Below, in pieces: positions 44,196-54,064 of a DNA stretch of 64,000 nt. Source of the DNA: an uncultured Clostridia bacterium (GTDB lineage Bacteria > Bacillota > Clostridia > Oscillospirales > Acutalibacteraceae); assembly GCA_937892525.1 (NCBI GenBank), contig CALAEV010000024.1, positions 62,001 to 126,000 on the forward strand, read 5' to 3'. The first letter of the stretch is position 1. Each line of letters begins with the position of its first letter. The position numbers and the translations under genes are program-made. Below the pieces are notes generated by a model. The model was not told where the DNA came from, searched no databases, and was given only the letters and a program-made list of their open reading frames with translations.

Positions 44196-45044
44196 TTAAA
44201 ATCTACGTGACGAGCCACCGCCACCAAATGAGCCACCGCCACCACGGAAGCCTCCTCCGCCAGAGAATCCACCGCCTCCACGGAATCCACCACCAAAAGA
44301 ACTGCCTCCACGATAACTGCCGGTATTAAACCCACCACGATAAACATGTCCACCATAACGAGTGCCACCACCGTTACTCGAACCACCATGGCCTGAGCCG
44401 CCACCCGTAACTTTATAAAGAATTAAACAAATTACTGATACAACAATAGTTATCCAAATTAAAAGTGCTATTATATTATACACATCAAATTCATATTCAC
44501 TATCATCATATTGATACTGCTGCAAATCATATTCATCACTTAATTCAACACCATATTCTTCACAGACAGTTGATACAAGAACCTTATATGTATCTGCAAG
44601 TCCTGTTGAAAAATCGTCATTGCTTAAGTGCGGTATAGCATATTCGTCCAGAATTCTACCAGTTTTACCATCCGGAAGGCAACCTTCAAGTCCATAACCA
44701 ACCTGTATTGTAACCTGACGGTCATTTACAGATAAAAGTAAAACTACACCATTATTATCTTCACTGCCTACGCTCCACTCTCGACCTAATTCAAGAGCAT
44801 ATTCGTTAACATCATAGCCATCAAGCGAATCCAACGTAACAACAATCACCTGTGCCGTTGTCTGATTATAAAGACTTACACCAATAGATTGAAGTTCATT
44901 TTCAACATCATCATCAATAACATTTGCAAAGTCGTTTACAAAGAAATTGCTTGTAGGCTGTGGCAAATTAATAGCTGCTGCAAAAATAGTAAAAGTGAGT
45001 GATAAGACTAAAGTAACAACTATAAATTTAACAATCTTCTTCAT
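44196..45044 (-). CDS. TPM domain membrane protein with Gly/Ser tail
   Basis: A 282-residue protein with signal peptide (1-23), a TPM domain (about 27-160: FVNDFANVIDDDVENEL, VTLDSLDGYDVNEYA, WSVGSEDNNGVVLLL), a C-terminal helix (about 195-215) and a tail of Gly, Ser and Phe. TPM proteins pair with LemA, which is directly upstream. The tail would sit in the cytoplasm. The RBS is weak, suggesting coupling. Confidence 0.92.
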   Translation of the reverse strand: MKKIVKFIVVTLVLSLTFTIFAAAINLPQPTSNFFVNDFANVIDDDVENELQSIGVSLYNQTTAQVIVVTLDSLDGYDVNEYALELGREWSVGSEDNNGVVLLLSVNDRQVTIQVGYGLEGCLPDGKTGRILDEYAIPHLSNDDFSTGLADTYKVLVSTVCEEYGVELSDEYDLQQYQYDDSEYEFDVYNIIALLIWITIVVSVICLILYKVTGGGSGHGGSSNGGGTRYGGHVYRGGFNTGSYRGGSSFGGGFRGGGGFSGGGGFRGGGGSFGGGGSSRRF

Positions 45045-45052
45045 ATTTTCTT

Positions 45053-45625
45053 TTATTCAAAATCTACAACAGGAGCATTTTGTGCATTATCACTTGCCTC
45101 AAAAAGTTCTGCTTCATCAAACCCTAACATTCCTGCAAAAATTACTGTAGGAAATTTTTTGATTGACTTGTTATACTCTGTAACAGCGTCATTATAATCT
45201 TTTCGTGCTGTACCGATTCTGTTTTCTGTTCCTGTAAGTTCATCCTGAAGATAAATGAAATTCTGGTTCGCTTTAAGTTCAGGGTAATTTTCAACAACTA
45301 CTAAAAGTCGTGAAATTGCAGAATCATAACTTTCAAGTGCTTCGGTATATTCTTCTGCATTTGATGCCCCACTAAGCTTTGCACGAGCATCTGCAAGTGC
45401 TGTATAAACTTCTGTTTCGTGAGCTGCATAACCCTTTACAGTATTAACAAGATTTGGAATTAAATCTGCACGACGTTGTAAATAAGTCTGAATTTGTGCT
45501 TCAGCATTTTCAACACTTGCCTGTTTATCAACAAGTCCGTTGTATGTGCTGACAAGTCCACCAATAACAAGAACAACAACGAGCACTACTGCACCCAATG
45601 CTATTAATAAACCTTTTTTCTTCAT
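45053..45625 (-). CDS. lemA: LemA family protein
   Basis: A 190-residue membrane-anchored coiled-coil protein: N-terminal helix (about 5-25), then GLVDKQASVENAEAQIQTYLQRRADLIPNLVNTVKGYAAHE, the LemA hallmark. Function is not firmly known. ATG 45625 follows AAAGG by nine bases; an in-frame GTG lies in that RBS. The LemA-TPM pair forms a conserved unit. Confidence 0.94.
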   Translation of the reverse strand: MKKKGLLIALGAVVLVVVLVIGGLVSTYNGLVDKQASVENAEAQIQTYLQRRADLIPNLVNTVKGYAAHETEVYTALADARAKLSGASNAEEYTEALESYDSAISRLLVVVENYPELKANQNFIYLQDELTGTENRIGTARKDYNDAVTEYNKSIKKFPTVIFAGMLGFDEAELFEASDNAQNAPVVDFE

Positions 45626-45661
45626 TGAAATCACCCTTTACTTTAATATTTTTAATAGTTA

Positions 45662-46681
45662 TTAGTCATCAAATCCGTTTGGATTGTTACTTTGCCAACG
45701 CCATGAATCTTCACACATTTCAAGAAGTCCACGTTCAGCTTTCCAGCCAAGTTCATTGAACGCTTTTGTTGCATCTGAATAGCAAACATCAAGGTCACCA
45801 GGACGACGAGGAGCAATTTTATAATCAATCTTCTGCCCAGAAGCCTGTTCAAACGCTTTAACAATATCAAGGACGCTATATCCGTTACCTGTACCCAAGT
45901 TGTAAACATTAACTTTTGGCTCGTCTTTAAGGATTTTCTCAACAGCCTTAACATGACCAAGAGCAAGGTCAACAACGTGAATGTAGTCACGAACGCCTGT
46001 GCCGTCAGGAGTATTATAATCGTCACCAAATACATTAAGATATGGCAACTTACCAATAGCAACCTGAGTAATATATGGCATAAGGTTGTTTGGAATACCA
46101 TTTGGATTTTCACCGATTCTGCCGCTCTTATGAGCACCAATTGGGTTGAAGTAACGAAGAAGTGTAACTGCCCAATCTTTGTCTGCCTTATGGAAGTCGT
46201 CAAGAATAATCTCAATCATATATTTTGTAGTACCATAAGGATTAGTAGTACCACCTGTTTTCATATCTTCTTTAAGTGGTGAGATATTGTTCATACCGTA
46301 AACAGTTGCTGATGAACTGAATACGATTTTTTTGCAGTTGTATTCTGCCATAACCTCGCAAAGAGCCAATGTGCCACCAATGTTGTTATCGTAATACATT
46401 AAAGGCTCACGACAGCTTTCACCTACTGCTTTAAGACCTGCAAAGTGAATACATGCGTCAATTTTATGTTCTTCAAAAACTTTACGCATATTCTCTTTAT
46501 CGCGAATATCATAAGGATAAAACGCGAAATCTTTACCTGTGAGTTCACGAACTCTATCAAGTGATTTTTCACTTGAATTGTAAAGATTATCAACAATAAC
46601 GATTTCGTAACCTGCATTAAGAAGTTCAACGCAAGTATGTGAGCCTATAAAACCTGCTCCACCTGTAACTAAAATTTTCAT
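45662..46681 (-). CDS. galE: UDP-glucose 4-epimerase
   Basis: A 339-residue short-chain dehydrogenase fold enzyme interconverting UDP-glucose and UDP-galactose. NAD site [10 protein letters not shown], catalytic SSSATVYG and YGTTKYMIE (Tyr and Lys) are present, plus [12 protein letters not shown] near the end. The start overlaps the previous stop (ATGA) and has GGAGG. It might supply galactosyl donors for surface polymers. Confidence 0.96.
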   Translation of the reverse strand: MKILVTGGAGFIGSHTCVELLNAGYEIVIVDNLYNSSEKSLDRVRELTGKDFAFYPYDIRDKENMRKVFEEHKIDACIHFAGLKAVGESCREPLMYYDNNIGGTLALCEVMAEYNCKKIVFSSSATVYGMNNISPLKEDMKTGGTTNPYGTTKYMIEIILDDFHKADKDWAVTLLRYFNPIGAHKSGRIGENPNGIPNNLMPYITQVAIGKLPYLNVFGDDYNTPDGTGVRDYIHVVDLALGHVKAVEKILKDEPKVNVYNLGTGNGYSVLDIVKAFEQASGQKIDYKIAPRRPGDLDVCYSDATKAFNELGWKAERGLLEMCEDSWRWQSNNPNGFDD

Positions 46682-48834
46682 ACCTTTTCCTCCTGTGTAA
46701 GTTTTGTGCCATTAAAATATGTTGAAAGAATTTTTTTGTAGCTTGATTTATTATTTGCCATATAATCAGCACCTGTTTTACTCATACCTACGCCTAAACC
46801 GTTACCGTATGATGTAACAAGGAACTCACCTGTAGTTTCGTTATAATCAACTGTGAAACAGTGTGAGAGAAGTGTAGATGATGTAAACACTTTTGTACGG
46901 AAATCAAGACCACTGATTTCTTTATTACCGACAGTTACTTTTGTTACATAACCAATACTTGAAGAAATTGATGCATCATGAGCTTTTACATCAACCCACA
47001 TAATAGGTTCATCACTAAGTGTAAGAGTGCTATCAAAGTTAAGAAGCAATCCCTTGAACTCACCCATTGAATATGTGCGTTCAACCTTAAATGCCTCTGA
47101 TGAAGCATCTGGGTCACCATTTATTGAAACTGGTTTAAGGTAAGGATATTCTTTTGAGAAAATGTTTTTAGCATCTGTTGTTTTCTTTGCAGCAATTTCA
47201 AAGTAAGGTGTAAGTGCTACCTCACCATCAAAAGTTAAATATTCACCGAATACTGCGTCAACTGCAGATTTCACTTCTTCATTAACTGTATCACTGATTT
47301 TTACACCGTCGATTTCAAAATTAGTGTCACGGTATTTAAGGTATGTATAAATTACAACAGCCTGTGCCTTAACAGCCTCAATATTATAACCCTCACCCAT
47401 TTCAGTCATAACGAGTCTGCCAAGTGCTTCTTTTGCCTCAATTTCTACTCCGTTAATTTTCATAACGGTTGGCGCACCTTTATCAACTTCTGTAACAGGT
47501 TCAGTTGTTGACTCATCTGCACCTGTTGTACTTTCTGTTATTTCTTCCTCTGTATTTTTAAGCATTTCAATTTTAATTAAATCAGCAATCATAAAATCAG
47601 AGATTTTAAGTTCAGCTGCTGGTGCTTCAGTCGTAAGCTCAGTTGTGCTTTCTGTTGTAGTCGTTGTGCTAGTAGTTGTTGTAGTAATATTGAAAATCTT
47701 ATTGAAAGCACTTGCAAGAGCACCGTTTTCACCCTGAACTTTATAAACAATACCAAGAATTGCACAAAGAAGTACGATTGCGCCTAAAACAGCAGAAATA
47801 ATGATAATAGACTTCTTATTTACAGGCTTTTTATCTTCTTCTGTAATTTTGTTATTATCTTCTGTAATTTCAATGCCTACACTCTGCACGCCTGCTGCTT
47901 TTTCGCCTATAAGTTCAATAAGTTCAACTGCAGCAGCTTCAATAAATGCTGACTCAGTTTCATCTTCTGACATATAGAGTTTTCTTACAACTGCTGATTC
48001 ATCATTAGCAACTGCAATACAGATAAATCTAGCATCATTTGATGTGTAAATATCACTAATTGAAGCACCAATGTTGGCAGCAGATAAGTCAAGGCTTACT
48101 TTAGCAAGTTGGGCCGCATATTCAGTAGCGTTTACATCGCCTTTATCTTCAACATGAGGTGTAAATACGAATACTTCATCAAAATTAGGAATATTGTCAC
48201 CACAACTCTTGATTACTTCTGCATTCTGTGTACCATTAACTGCAACTACTGAACCAGATTCAACAATTCGGCTTACTGCAATTGCAACTTTTTCGTTATC
48301 AAAGAATTTCTTTTCACTAAGGAACTCATCTTCAACAGGAACTTCAACACTTTTCGAAAGGAAAGGTACAACGCCATTTCTAAGAATAATATTAATTCTT
48401 TCGTTATCAATAGGAAGCATTAAAAGATACTGCGTACCATTTTCAATACCAAAGCCTGAATACAAACCGTCTTTTGACAAGAATACCGTTGCAGGTTCAG
48501 GGAAAGTAGAAAATGCTTTTCGTGTTGCATCATCCATTTCCTCATCACTTTCAAGCATATTGAGAATTGATGAATTATATACAGTTTCAGTTTCAAGTGC
48601 CTGAATAAGTGCATTTTTAAGTTTGTTGTAGTTCTTATTATCAACTGCTGTAATAATAAGCTCGTCATTCTCTAACGCATCTTGCAAAGCACCAAACAAA
48701 TCGCGAAGATTGTCATACTCTTCAAAAGCAGACACATCTTCTGAGTATGTCTTGATACAACTTACCACTCTTGCCTGATATCTTGCAAAAGGCATACTCT
48801 TGTCAACATTAAGTGACAATAATCTTACTCTCAT
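46678..48834 (-). CDS. Membrane protein: degenerate CinA-like N-terminus fused to SpoIID/LytB domain
   Basis: This 718-residue protein has three parts. Residues about 25-330 resemble Cin[21 protein letters not shown] and [23 protein letters not shown] correspond to MoCF-like CinA segments, and [18 protein letters not shown] to the CinA C-terminal domain, but the GGLGPT and AESCTGG motifs are missing. One helix at about 340-363 crosses the membrane. A Thr-rich linker (about 377-405) leads to a SpoIID/LytB domain (about 458-715) with [20 protein letters not shown] and [19 protein letters not shown]. SpoIID normally cuts glycan strands during engulfment; here the family catalytic Glu region needs checking. 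The CinA reading is inference. Confidence 0.75.
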   Translation of the reverse strand: MRVRLLSLNVDKSMPFARYQARVVSCIKTYSEDVSAFEEYDNLRDLFGALQDALENDELIITAVDNKNYNKLKNALIQALETETVYNSSILNMLESDEEMDDATRKAFSTFPEPATVFLSKDGLYSGFGIENGTQYLLMLPIDNERINIILRNGVVPFLSKSVEVPVEDEFLSEKKFFDNEKVAIAVSRIVESGSVVAVNGTQNAEVIKSCGDNIPNFDEVFVFTPHVEDKGDVNATEYAAQLAKVSLDLSAANIGASISDIYTSNDARFICIAVANDESAVVRKLYMSEDETESAFIEAAAVELIELIGEKAAGVQSVGIEITEDNNKITEEDKKPVNKKSIIIISAVLGAIVLLCAILGIVYKVQGENGALASAFNKIFNITTTTTSTTTTTESTTELTTEAPAAELKISDFMIADLIKIEMLKNTEEEITESTTGADESTTEPVTEVDKGAPTVMKINGVEIEAKEALGRLVMTEMGEGYNIEAVKAQAVVIYTYLKYRDTNFEIDGVKISDTVNEEVKSAVDAVFGEYLTFDGEVALTPYFEIAAKKTTDAKNIFSKEYPYLKPVSINGDPDASSEAFKVERTYSMGEFKGLLLNFDSTLTLSDEPIMWVDVKAHDASISSSIGYVTKVTVGNKEISGLDFRTKVFTSSTLLSHCFTVDYNETTGEFLVTSYGNGLGVGMSKTGADYMANNKSSYKKILSTYFNGTKLTQEEKV

Positions 48835-48881
48835 TTTTTGTACCTCTCTTTTACCCTATATAAACATTATCATTAACTAAA

Positions 48882-50210
48882 TTATGGTGTCCAGCAAATA
48901 TCGTCAGCATATGGATTTGTCATATTTTTTGCATCATACCAAGCCTGAGGATATTTAGGTGATGTATTAAGTGTTGCTTCATCAACAAGCACAGATTTAT
49001 CTTCATTTTCACGAAGAAGTCTGCCCATAACAACAAGTCTTGCACTATCAAACTCATAAGAACAAGTAACAAGTGTAATGAGTTTATCATCTGGCTGAAC
49101 ATTAACATCTGTTTTAAAAATACTGCGTTTCTCAACTTCATCAACAAATCCGCTGAATTTTTCATCAGTTACGAAATCAGTAACTATAAAGTTAAAGAAA
49201 TTACCATTGTCGTCAACAACCTTTGCATTCGAAATAAACGCTGCAAACACTTTGAAATAATATGTTTCATATAGTGTGCTGTATTCGATTATAGGTGATT
49301 CTTTGTAACCTTCAAGTGTCTTATATTTATCAAGATTTGAAAACATAAGACCATCGGTCATATGGTGACCATAAATTACCGTGTTGTCATCAAGGTATTT
49401 AGAGTCATTCTTAAAATCAAGATAAGGGCAACCGTAACGGCTTGTTTTACGGTAGAAATCACGATTTAAATAATAATCATTATCAGTTGACTGCACTACC
49501 TGAACATCAAGGTTTGTATTATCAATTCTTACCCAACCGACTAAATCCTGATTAACTGCATATAGGTAAGAATATTTAAGATTCATATTCTCTGGAAATT
49601 GGATTGTTGGGTATTTTGCAAAAACATCTTGCCAAGCTTCAACATACTGATTGTCGTCAAAATCATCAGTTTCTACAATTGTTTCTTTAATTTCTTCTTT
49701 TTGTTTTAACTGAACTTGTCTTTCAACATACAAATCAGCAAAAGCAAAACAACAACCGATTATGGTGATTATAGCAACATCCATTATGATTTTACGAATT
49801 TTTTCTTTAGTGCTATCTTTTTTTAATGGGATAAAGCCTTTAAAGAAATCCGAAAAAATCTCATTGAATGTACGCACTTTTTTCTTTTTAGGTATTACAC
49901 TTTCTGTTTTTTCTTCTGTTTCTGTTTTAGTTTCAGTTACAGTTTCTTTTTTTACATATTGTTCTGTAATATCAACAAAAGTTTTACCATTTTCAACAAT
50001 TTGCTTTGTCACATTTACTGTTTCATTTTCAGTTGTTTCGTTAAGTGTCTGCTCAATCTGTGTAAAAATATCGTCAGTTGATGGTGTTATATCAACAGAT
50101 TTTTCTATGTTTTTTGTTTTTTCTTCTGTTTTTGGTTGTTCATCCATACCAAGTTTTTTACGAAGTTCCTCAAAGGAGAGTATTTCGTTATTATTTTCGT
50201 TGTTATTCAT
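48882..50210 (-). CDS. Class B sortase with long cytosolic N-terminus
   Basis: A 442-residue sortase. The first 140 residues are Glu, Lys and Thr rich and cytosolic, then one helix (about 150-170). The catalytic His is in TVIYGHHMTDG, Cys in ITLVTCSYEF, Arg in DSARLVVMG. It would attach proteins to peptidoglycan. It overlaps its neighbour by eight bases. The C-terminal tail SPKYPQAWYDAKNMTNPYADD matches that of the other sortase. No sorting-signal protein lies nearby. Confidence 0.93.
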   Translation of the reverse strand: MNNNENNNEILSFEELRKKLGMDEQPKTEEKTKNIEKSVDITPSTDDIFTQIEQTLNETTENETVNVTKQIVENGKTFVDITEQYVKKETVTETKTETEEKTESVIPKKKKVRTFNEIFSDFFKGFIPLKKDSTKEKIRKIIMDVAIITIIGCCFAFADLYVERQVQLKQKEEIKETIVETDDFDDNQYVEAWQDVFAKYPTIQFPENMNLKYSYLYAVNQDLVGWVRIDNTNLDVQVVQSTDNDYYLNRDFYRKTSRYGCPYLDFKNDSKYLDDNTVIYGHHMTDGLMFSNLDKYKTLEGYKESPIIEYSTLYETYYFKVFAAFISNAKVVDDNGNFFNFIVTDFVTDEKFSGFVDEVEKRSIFKTDVNVQPDDKLITLVTCSYEFDSARLVVMGRLLRENEDKSVLVDEATLNTSPKYPQAWYDAKNMTNPYADDICWTP

Positions 50211-51123
50211 TGCTAACTACCTCCTGAGGATACCATTTTTCGTCATTTTTGAAAGGATTTTCAATATTTTTATTATCATACCAGAGTTGTGGATATTTCG
50301 GATTCTTATTTACATAAGCCTTTGAAACATCAACCTCTGCACTTTCACCATCACGCACAGCTCTTGCTACAATTACCAGTCTTGCATCGGCACGATATGT
50401 TGTTTTACCGTATTTATTAACCGTATCAAGAGTTCTTACGCAAGTTGAAAGAACTAACATTTTGTCATCATCAGTAATATCAACATCTGTTACATAAAGT
50501 CTGCGTTTATTTACTTCGTCAATAAAGCCATTGAAGTTTTCACCATCCATATACGGATATATGTAATTGAAAACATAACCATTATCTTCATTTGGGTCAG
50601 CATTTGTAATAAACGCTGCATAGATTTTCCATTTATAACATTTTGTAAGTGTGTTGAACTCAAACACAGGTGTTTTTTTATAAAAATCTAATTTTTCATA
50701 CTGGTCAAGCTCTGAAAACATTGTTTTATCGTAACAGTTATGACCATAAATTATTGTATTTGCATCTAAATCAGTTGGATTATTACGATAATCCAAAAAG
50801 ATTGCACCACGATAATTATATTTTTTATCAAAATCGTGATTAAGATAATAATCATTGTTTATATATTGAACAACAGGATAATCAATATTGGTATTAGGAA
50901 CTTTAATCCAACCAATTGTATCTGTATTGACTTTAACTACTGAATCATAGTCAGGCGTCTGTTCAGTTGCATCAGTTACAAGCTCTTGTATCTGTTCATA
51001 ATAATCCTGATTTTTTTTAATTTCAACAAAGTGTTTTACGACAAGTGACGCAGAAAAGATGAATACGAGAATACAGATAACAAGTAAAACTATTCTGCCT
51101 GCTCCCATTCTTCTTTTTTTCAT
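50203..51123 (-). CDS. Class B sortase
   Basis: A 306-residue sortase with an N-terminal helix (about 8-30) and no long cytosolic extension. His in NTIIYGHNCYDK, Cys in MLVLSTCVRT, Arg in ADARLVIVA. The tail NPKYPQLWYDNKNIENPFKND is shared with the next sortase. ATG 51123 follows AGGTGAG and is one base past the pncC stop, so the two are coupled. Confidence 0.94.
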   Translation of the reverse strand: MKKRRMGAGRIVLLVICILVFIFSASLVVKHFVEIKKNQDYYEQIQELVTDATEQTPDYDSVVKVNTDTIGWIKVPNTNIDYPVVQYINNDYYLNHDFDKKYNYRGAIFLDYRNNPTDLDANTIIYGHNCYDKTMFSELDQYEKLDFYKKTPVFEFNTLTKCYKWKIYAAFITNADPNEDNGYVFNYIYPYMDGENFNGFIDEVNKRRLYVTDVDITDDDKMLVLSTCVRTLDTVNKYGKTTYRADARLVIVARAVRDGESAEVDVSKAYVNKNPKYPQLWYDNKNIENPFKNDEKWYPQEVVSNE

Positions 51124-51124
51124 A

Positions 51125-51604
51125 TCACTCACCTACCAAACTTAAAATCATTTTAAGTGCTTCATCAGATGCACTTTTTCTATTGTTTTCTCTAATGTTT
51201 TCTGTAAAAGTATTGTTAAGTTGTTTTACCGTTGTGTTTTTTCCATTTGAAACTGCAAGAAAAATAAGTCCCACAGGCTTTTGAGTATTGTCGGAATTAG
51301 GTCCTGCTATTCCTGAAACAGAAACTGCAATATCTGCACCTGAAATCTTCAAAACACCTTTCACCATTTCACGCACAGTTTGTTCGCTTACTGCACCGTA
51401 GGTTTCAATAGTTTTATGACTTACGCCAAGTACACTTTCTTTAATCTCATTACTATAGCTTACAATTCCACAATTAAAAACAGATGATGAGCCACTTACA
51501 TCAGTTATTCTTTTTGCAATAAGACCACCTGTGCAGGACTCAGCAGTTGCCAACACAAGACCTTTTTCATTAAGGGTTTTAACAACCTGTTCTTCAAGTG
51601 TCAT
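51125..51604 (-). CDS. pncC: Nicotinamide-nucleotide amidohydrolase PncC (CinA C-terminal type)
   Basis: A 159-residue stand-alone CinA C-terminal domain that deamidates NMN in NAD recycling. The AESCTGGLIAKRITDVSGSS motif with the catalytic Ser is intact, as is SVSGIAGPNSD and KPVGLIFLAVS. Contrast this with the motif-less CinA-like part at 46678-48834. GGTGGAT precedes ATG 51604. Confidence 0.95.
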   Translation of the reverse strand: MTLEEQVVKTLNEKGLVLATAESCTGGLIAKRITDVSGSSSVFNCGIVSYSNEIKESVLGVSHKTIETYGAVSEQTVREMVKGVLKISGADIAVSVSGIAGPNSDNTQKPVGLIFLAVSNGKNTTVKQLNNTFTENIRENNRKSASDEALKMILSLVGE

Positions 51605-51616
51605 TATAAATCCACC

Positions 51617-52789
51617 TTAAAAACAAATATTTTTAATAGTTGTATTTTCGATTGCTCGTTCAATAAGTGCTTCAACATCCAATGCCTTTTCAGCATTTTC
51701 AAGCACAGAAATCTGTGGTTTTGTTTTCGGATGTTTTGGTGTAAACACTGTGCAACAATCTTCATAAGGCTCAATTGAAATATCAAATGTATCAATTTTT
51801 CTTGAGACCTTAATAATTTCGTCTTTATCAAGACCAATAAGAGGTCTAAAAACTGGCATCTCTACTACTGCGTCAGTACAAGCAAGGGCGTTGAGCGTCT
51901 GACTTGCAACCTGACCAAGACTTTCACCTGTTATGAGTGCTTTGCTATCCTCTTTTTCTGCAATTCGTTGTGCAATTCTCATCATAAAACGACGCATAAT
52001 AAGAGTAAACAAATCTTCAGGACATTTATCACGAATTTCTTCCTGAATTTCTGTAAATCCAACTGTAAAGAGAGTGATATTACCACTATACCTTGAAACC
52101 TGACGAAGAAGATTATGAACTTTTTCTTCAGATTGGGGTGAAGTATATGGTGGAGATGCAAAATGGATTGCGTTAAGCACAAGACCACGTTTTGCCATCA
52201 TATATGCAGCAACAGGACTATCAATACCACCAGAAATAAGTATTGAAGATTTACCTGCTGTGCCTATTGGCATTCCACCTGCACCTTTAGTCTGATTACC
52301 ACGAATAAACGCAAACTTTTCACGAATTTCTATAGTAACAAGAATTTCAGGATTTTTAACATCAACTCTCAAATGTGGAAATGCACTTAAAATTGCGCCA
52401 CCAACTTCAGCTGAAATTTCAGGTGATTTAAGTGGAAATTTTTTATCAGAACGTTTACCTTCAACCTTGAAAGTTTTTGCATTTTTGAGTTGTTCTGCGA
52501 GATATTCAGGTGCTTTTTCAAGTATTACATTCATATCTTTTTCGACCTGCAAAGCACGGGAATATGCTGCAATACCGAACACACGACTAATTCTATCACT
52601 TACTTCGTCCATATCAATAAAATCATCCATAGGAACTACTGCAACAGTTGACTGTTCTTTTCTGTATTCAAATTCGCCAAGTGGTTTTATTCTTTTTCGA
52701 ATGTTTTTAATTAAAATATCTTCGAATGTTGAACGGTTAAGACCTTTAAGTGCCAACTCACCGTTTTTAATCAATATGATTTCTTTCAT
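51617..52789 (-). CDS. thiI: tRNA sulfurtransferase ThiI
   Basis: A 390-residue enzyme making 4-thiouridine at tRNA position 8. An N-terminal ferredoxin-like and THUMP domain (about 60-165) is followed by the PP-loop ATPase with SGGIDSPVAAYMMAKRG (SGGxDS) and ESLGQVASQTLNAL. There is no C-terminal rhodanese domain, so the persulfide probably comes directly from the neighbouring cysteine desulfurase. GGAG precedes ATG 52789. Confidence 0.96.
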   Translation of the reverse strand: MKEIILIKNGELALKGLNRSTFEDILIKNIRKRIKPLGEFEYRKEQSTVAVVPMDDFIDMDEVSDRISRVFGIAAYSRALQVEKDMNVILEKAPEYLAEQLKNAKTFKVEGKRSDKKFPLKSPEISAEVGGAILSAFPHLRVDVKNPEILVTIEIREKFAFIRGNQTKGAGGMPIGTAGKSSILISGGIDSPVAAYMMAKRGLVLNAIHFASPPYTSPQSEEKVHNLLRQVSRYSGNITLFTVGFTEIQEEIRDKCPEDLFTLIMRRFMMRIAQRIAEKEDSKALITGESLGQVASQTLNALACTDAVVEMPVFRPLIGLDKDEIIKVSRKIDTFDISIEPYEDCCTVFTPKHPKTKPQISVLENAEKALDVEALIERAIENTTIKNICF

Positions 52790-52791
52790 TT

Positions 52792-53916
52792 TTATCTCCT
52801 GACTCTTTTTATCGTATCCACAATTCCATTATACAGCATTTCCATATCATTTTCTGTGGTAGTTTTTGACAAACTGATACGGATTGCACTATCAATGCCT
52901 TTTGGTGATACGCCCATAGCAGTAAGCACATCGCTTCTGTGTCCTTTAGCACAAGCCGAGCCTGCAGAAACACAGATACCCATTGATGAAAGTGAGTTAA
53001 GCATTACCTGTGATGGTACACCCCCAACTGAAATATTAATTATATATGGAAGCGCATCTTTTGGGGAATTCACATAAACTTTATCGAGTGTTAAAATCTT
53101 TTCAATAAAATTATTTCTAACATTAGCAACATTAGCAAGATTTCTTTCAACGTTACCAATATCATTTATTGCTTCGCTGAATGCACAGATTGCAGGAATT
53201 GCCTCAGTACCTGACACAATACCATTTTCTTGCCCACCACCTGCAATACTCGGTAAAATACGGATACTGTTGTTCACGTATAAAGCACCAGAACCTTTTA
53301 TACCGTGTATTTTATGGGCGCTCATGCTCATTAAGTCAATACCTAACTTTTTAGGTTTTAACATAATTTTTCCAAACGCCTGAACAGCGTCACAATGAAA
53401 ATATGCTTTAGATTTATTATCTTTAATAATACCCTTAATTTTTGAAATATCCTGAATTGAACCAACTTCATTATTGACTGCCATAACGCTGACGAGAATT
53501 GTATTTTCATCAACGGCATTTGATAAATCTTCAAGATTGATTTTACCGTTACTGTCAGGTTTTAAATAAATAACTTCGAAGCCTTGGTCTGCAAGCATTT
53601 CAAAATGCTTTATTACGCTTGGATGTTCAAGTAAAGTTGTGATAACTTTTTTACCTTCACGACGTTTTGCCTTCGCAGTACCCAATATTGCCGTATTATT
53701 TGCAACAGTACCACTTGGTGTAAAGAAAACCTCGTTTTGCTGACAAGATAAAAAGTCAGCTAAAGTGCGTCTTGCGCCATCTAATTCTTTTTTTGCATTA
53801 AATCCGCAAAAATGTAGTGATGAGGGATTACCAAAGTTTTCTGTCATCATTTCAAGTGCTTTTTTTACTGCTTTTTCACATGGTTTTGTTGTAGCACTAT
53901 TGTCAAGATAAACCAT
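52792..53916 (-). CDS. Cysteine desulfurase (NifS/IscS class)
   Basis: A 374-residue PLP enzyme that takes sulfur from cysteine. It begins VYLDNSATTKP, has the PLP Lys in SMSAHKIHGIKGSG and the persulfide Cys in GSACAKGH. It lies three bases before thiI, so it likely supplies sulfur for tRNA thiolation (NifZ-like role). ATG 53916 follows GGGGGAG; the frame upstream of it lacks an RBS. Confidence 0.95.
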   Translation of the reverse strand: MVYLDNSATTKPCEKAVKKALEMMTENFGNPSSLHFCGFNAKKELDGARRTLADFLSCQQNEVFFTPSGTVANNTAILGTAKAKRREGKKVITTLLEHPSVIKHFEMLADQGFEVIYLKPDSNGKINLEDLSNAVDENTILVSVMAVNNEVGSIQDISKIKGIIKDNKSKAYFHCDAVQAFGKIMLKPKKLGIDLMSMSAHKIHGIKGSGALYVNNSIRILPSIAGGGQENGIVSGTEAIPAICAFSEAINDIGNVERNLANVANVRNNFIEKILTLDKVYVNSPKDALPYIINISVGGVPSQVMLNSLSSMGICVSAGSACAKGHRSDVLTAMGVSPKGIDSAIRISLSKTTTENDMEMLYNGIVDTIKRVRR

Positions 53917-53956
53917 TACGATACTTCTCCCCCATTCTGCATAGTAAATCAAAGTA

Positions 53957-53985
53957 ATTATACTACAAAATCTGCTATTTGGCAA
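53957..53985 (-). promoter_or_regulatory. Promoter of the nifS-thiI-pncC-sortase operon
   Basis: TTGCCA (53980-53985), 17 bases, TATAAT (53957-53962) on the minus strand. Short gene spacings suggest the run down to the HAD gene at 43584 is one or few transcripts. Confidence 0.6.
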
Positions 53986-54064
53986 ATAGAAAATGATGAT
54001 TTTTAGGGTATATTTTTGAATTTTTTGTAAACAATAACCTCAAACCTATAAAGGAGTGTAAAAA

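Noticed and set aside
44183..44404. Val/Ala-rich frame overlapping the Gly-rich tail of the TPM gene
   Set aside because: A frame-shifted shadow of the glycine repeats; it lacks an independent start signal.
54001..54064. Sporulation-sigma promoter before ypeB
   Set aside because: No good -35 and -10 for SigG or SigF could be placed; I make no promoter call there.
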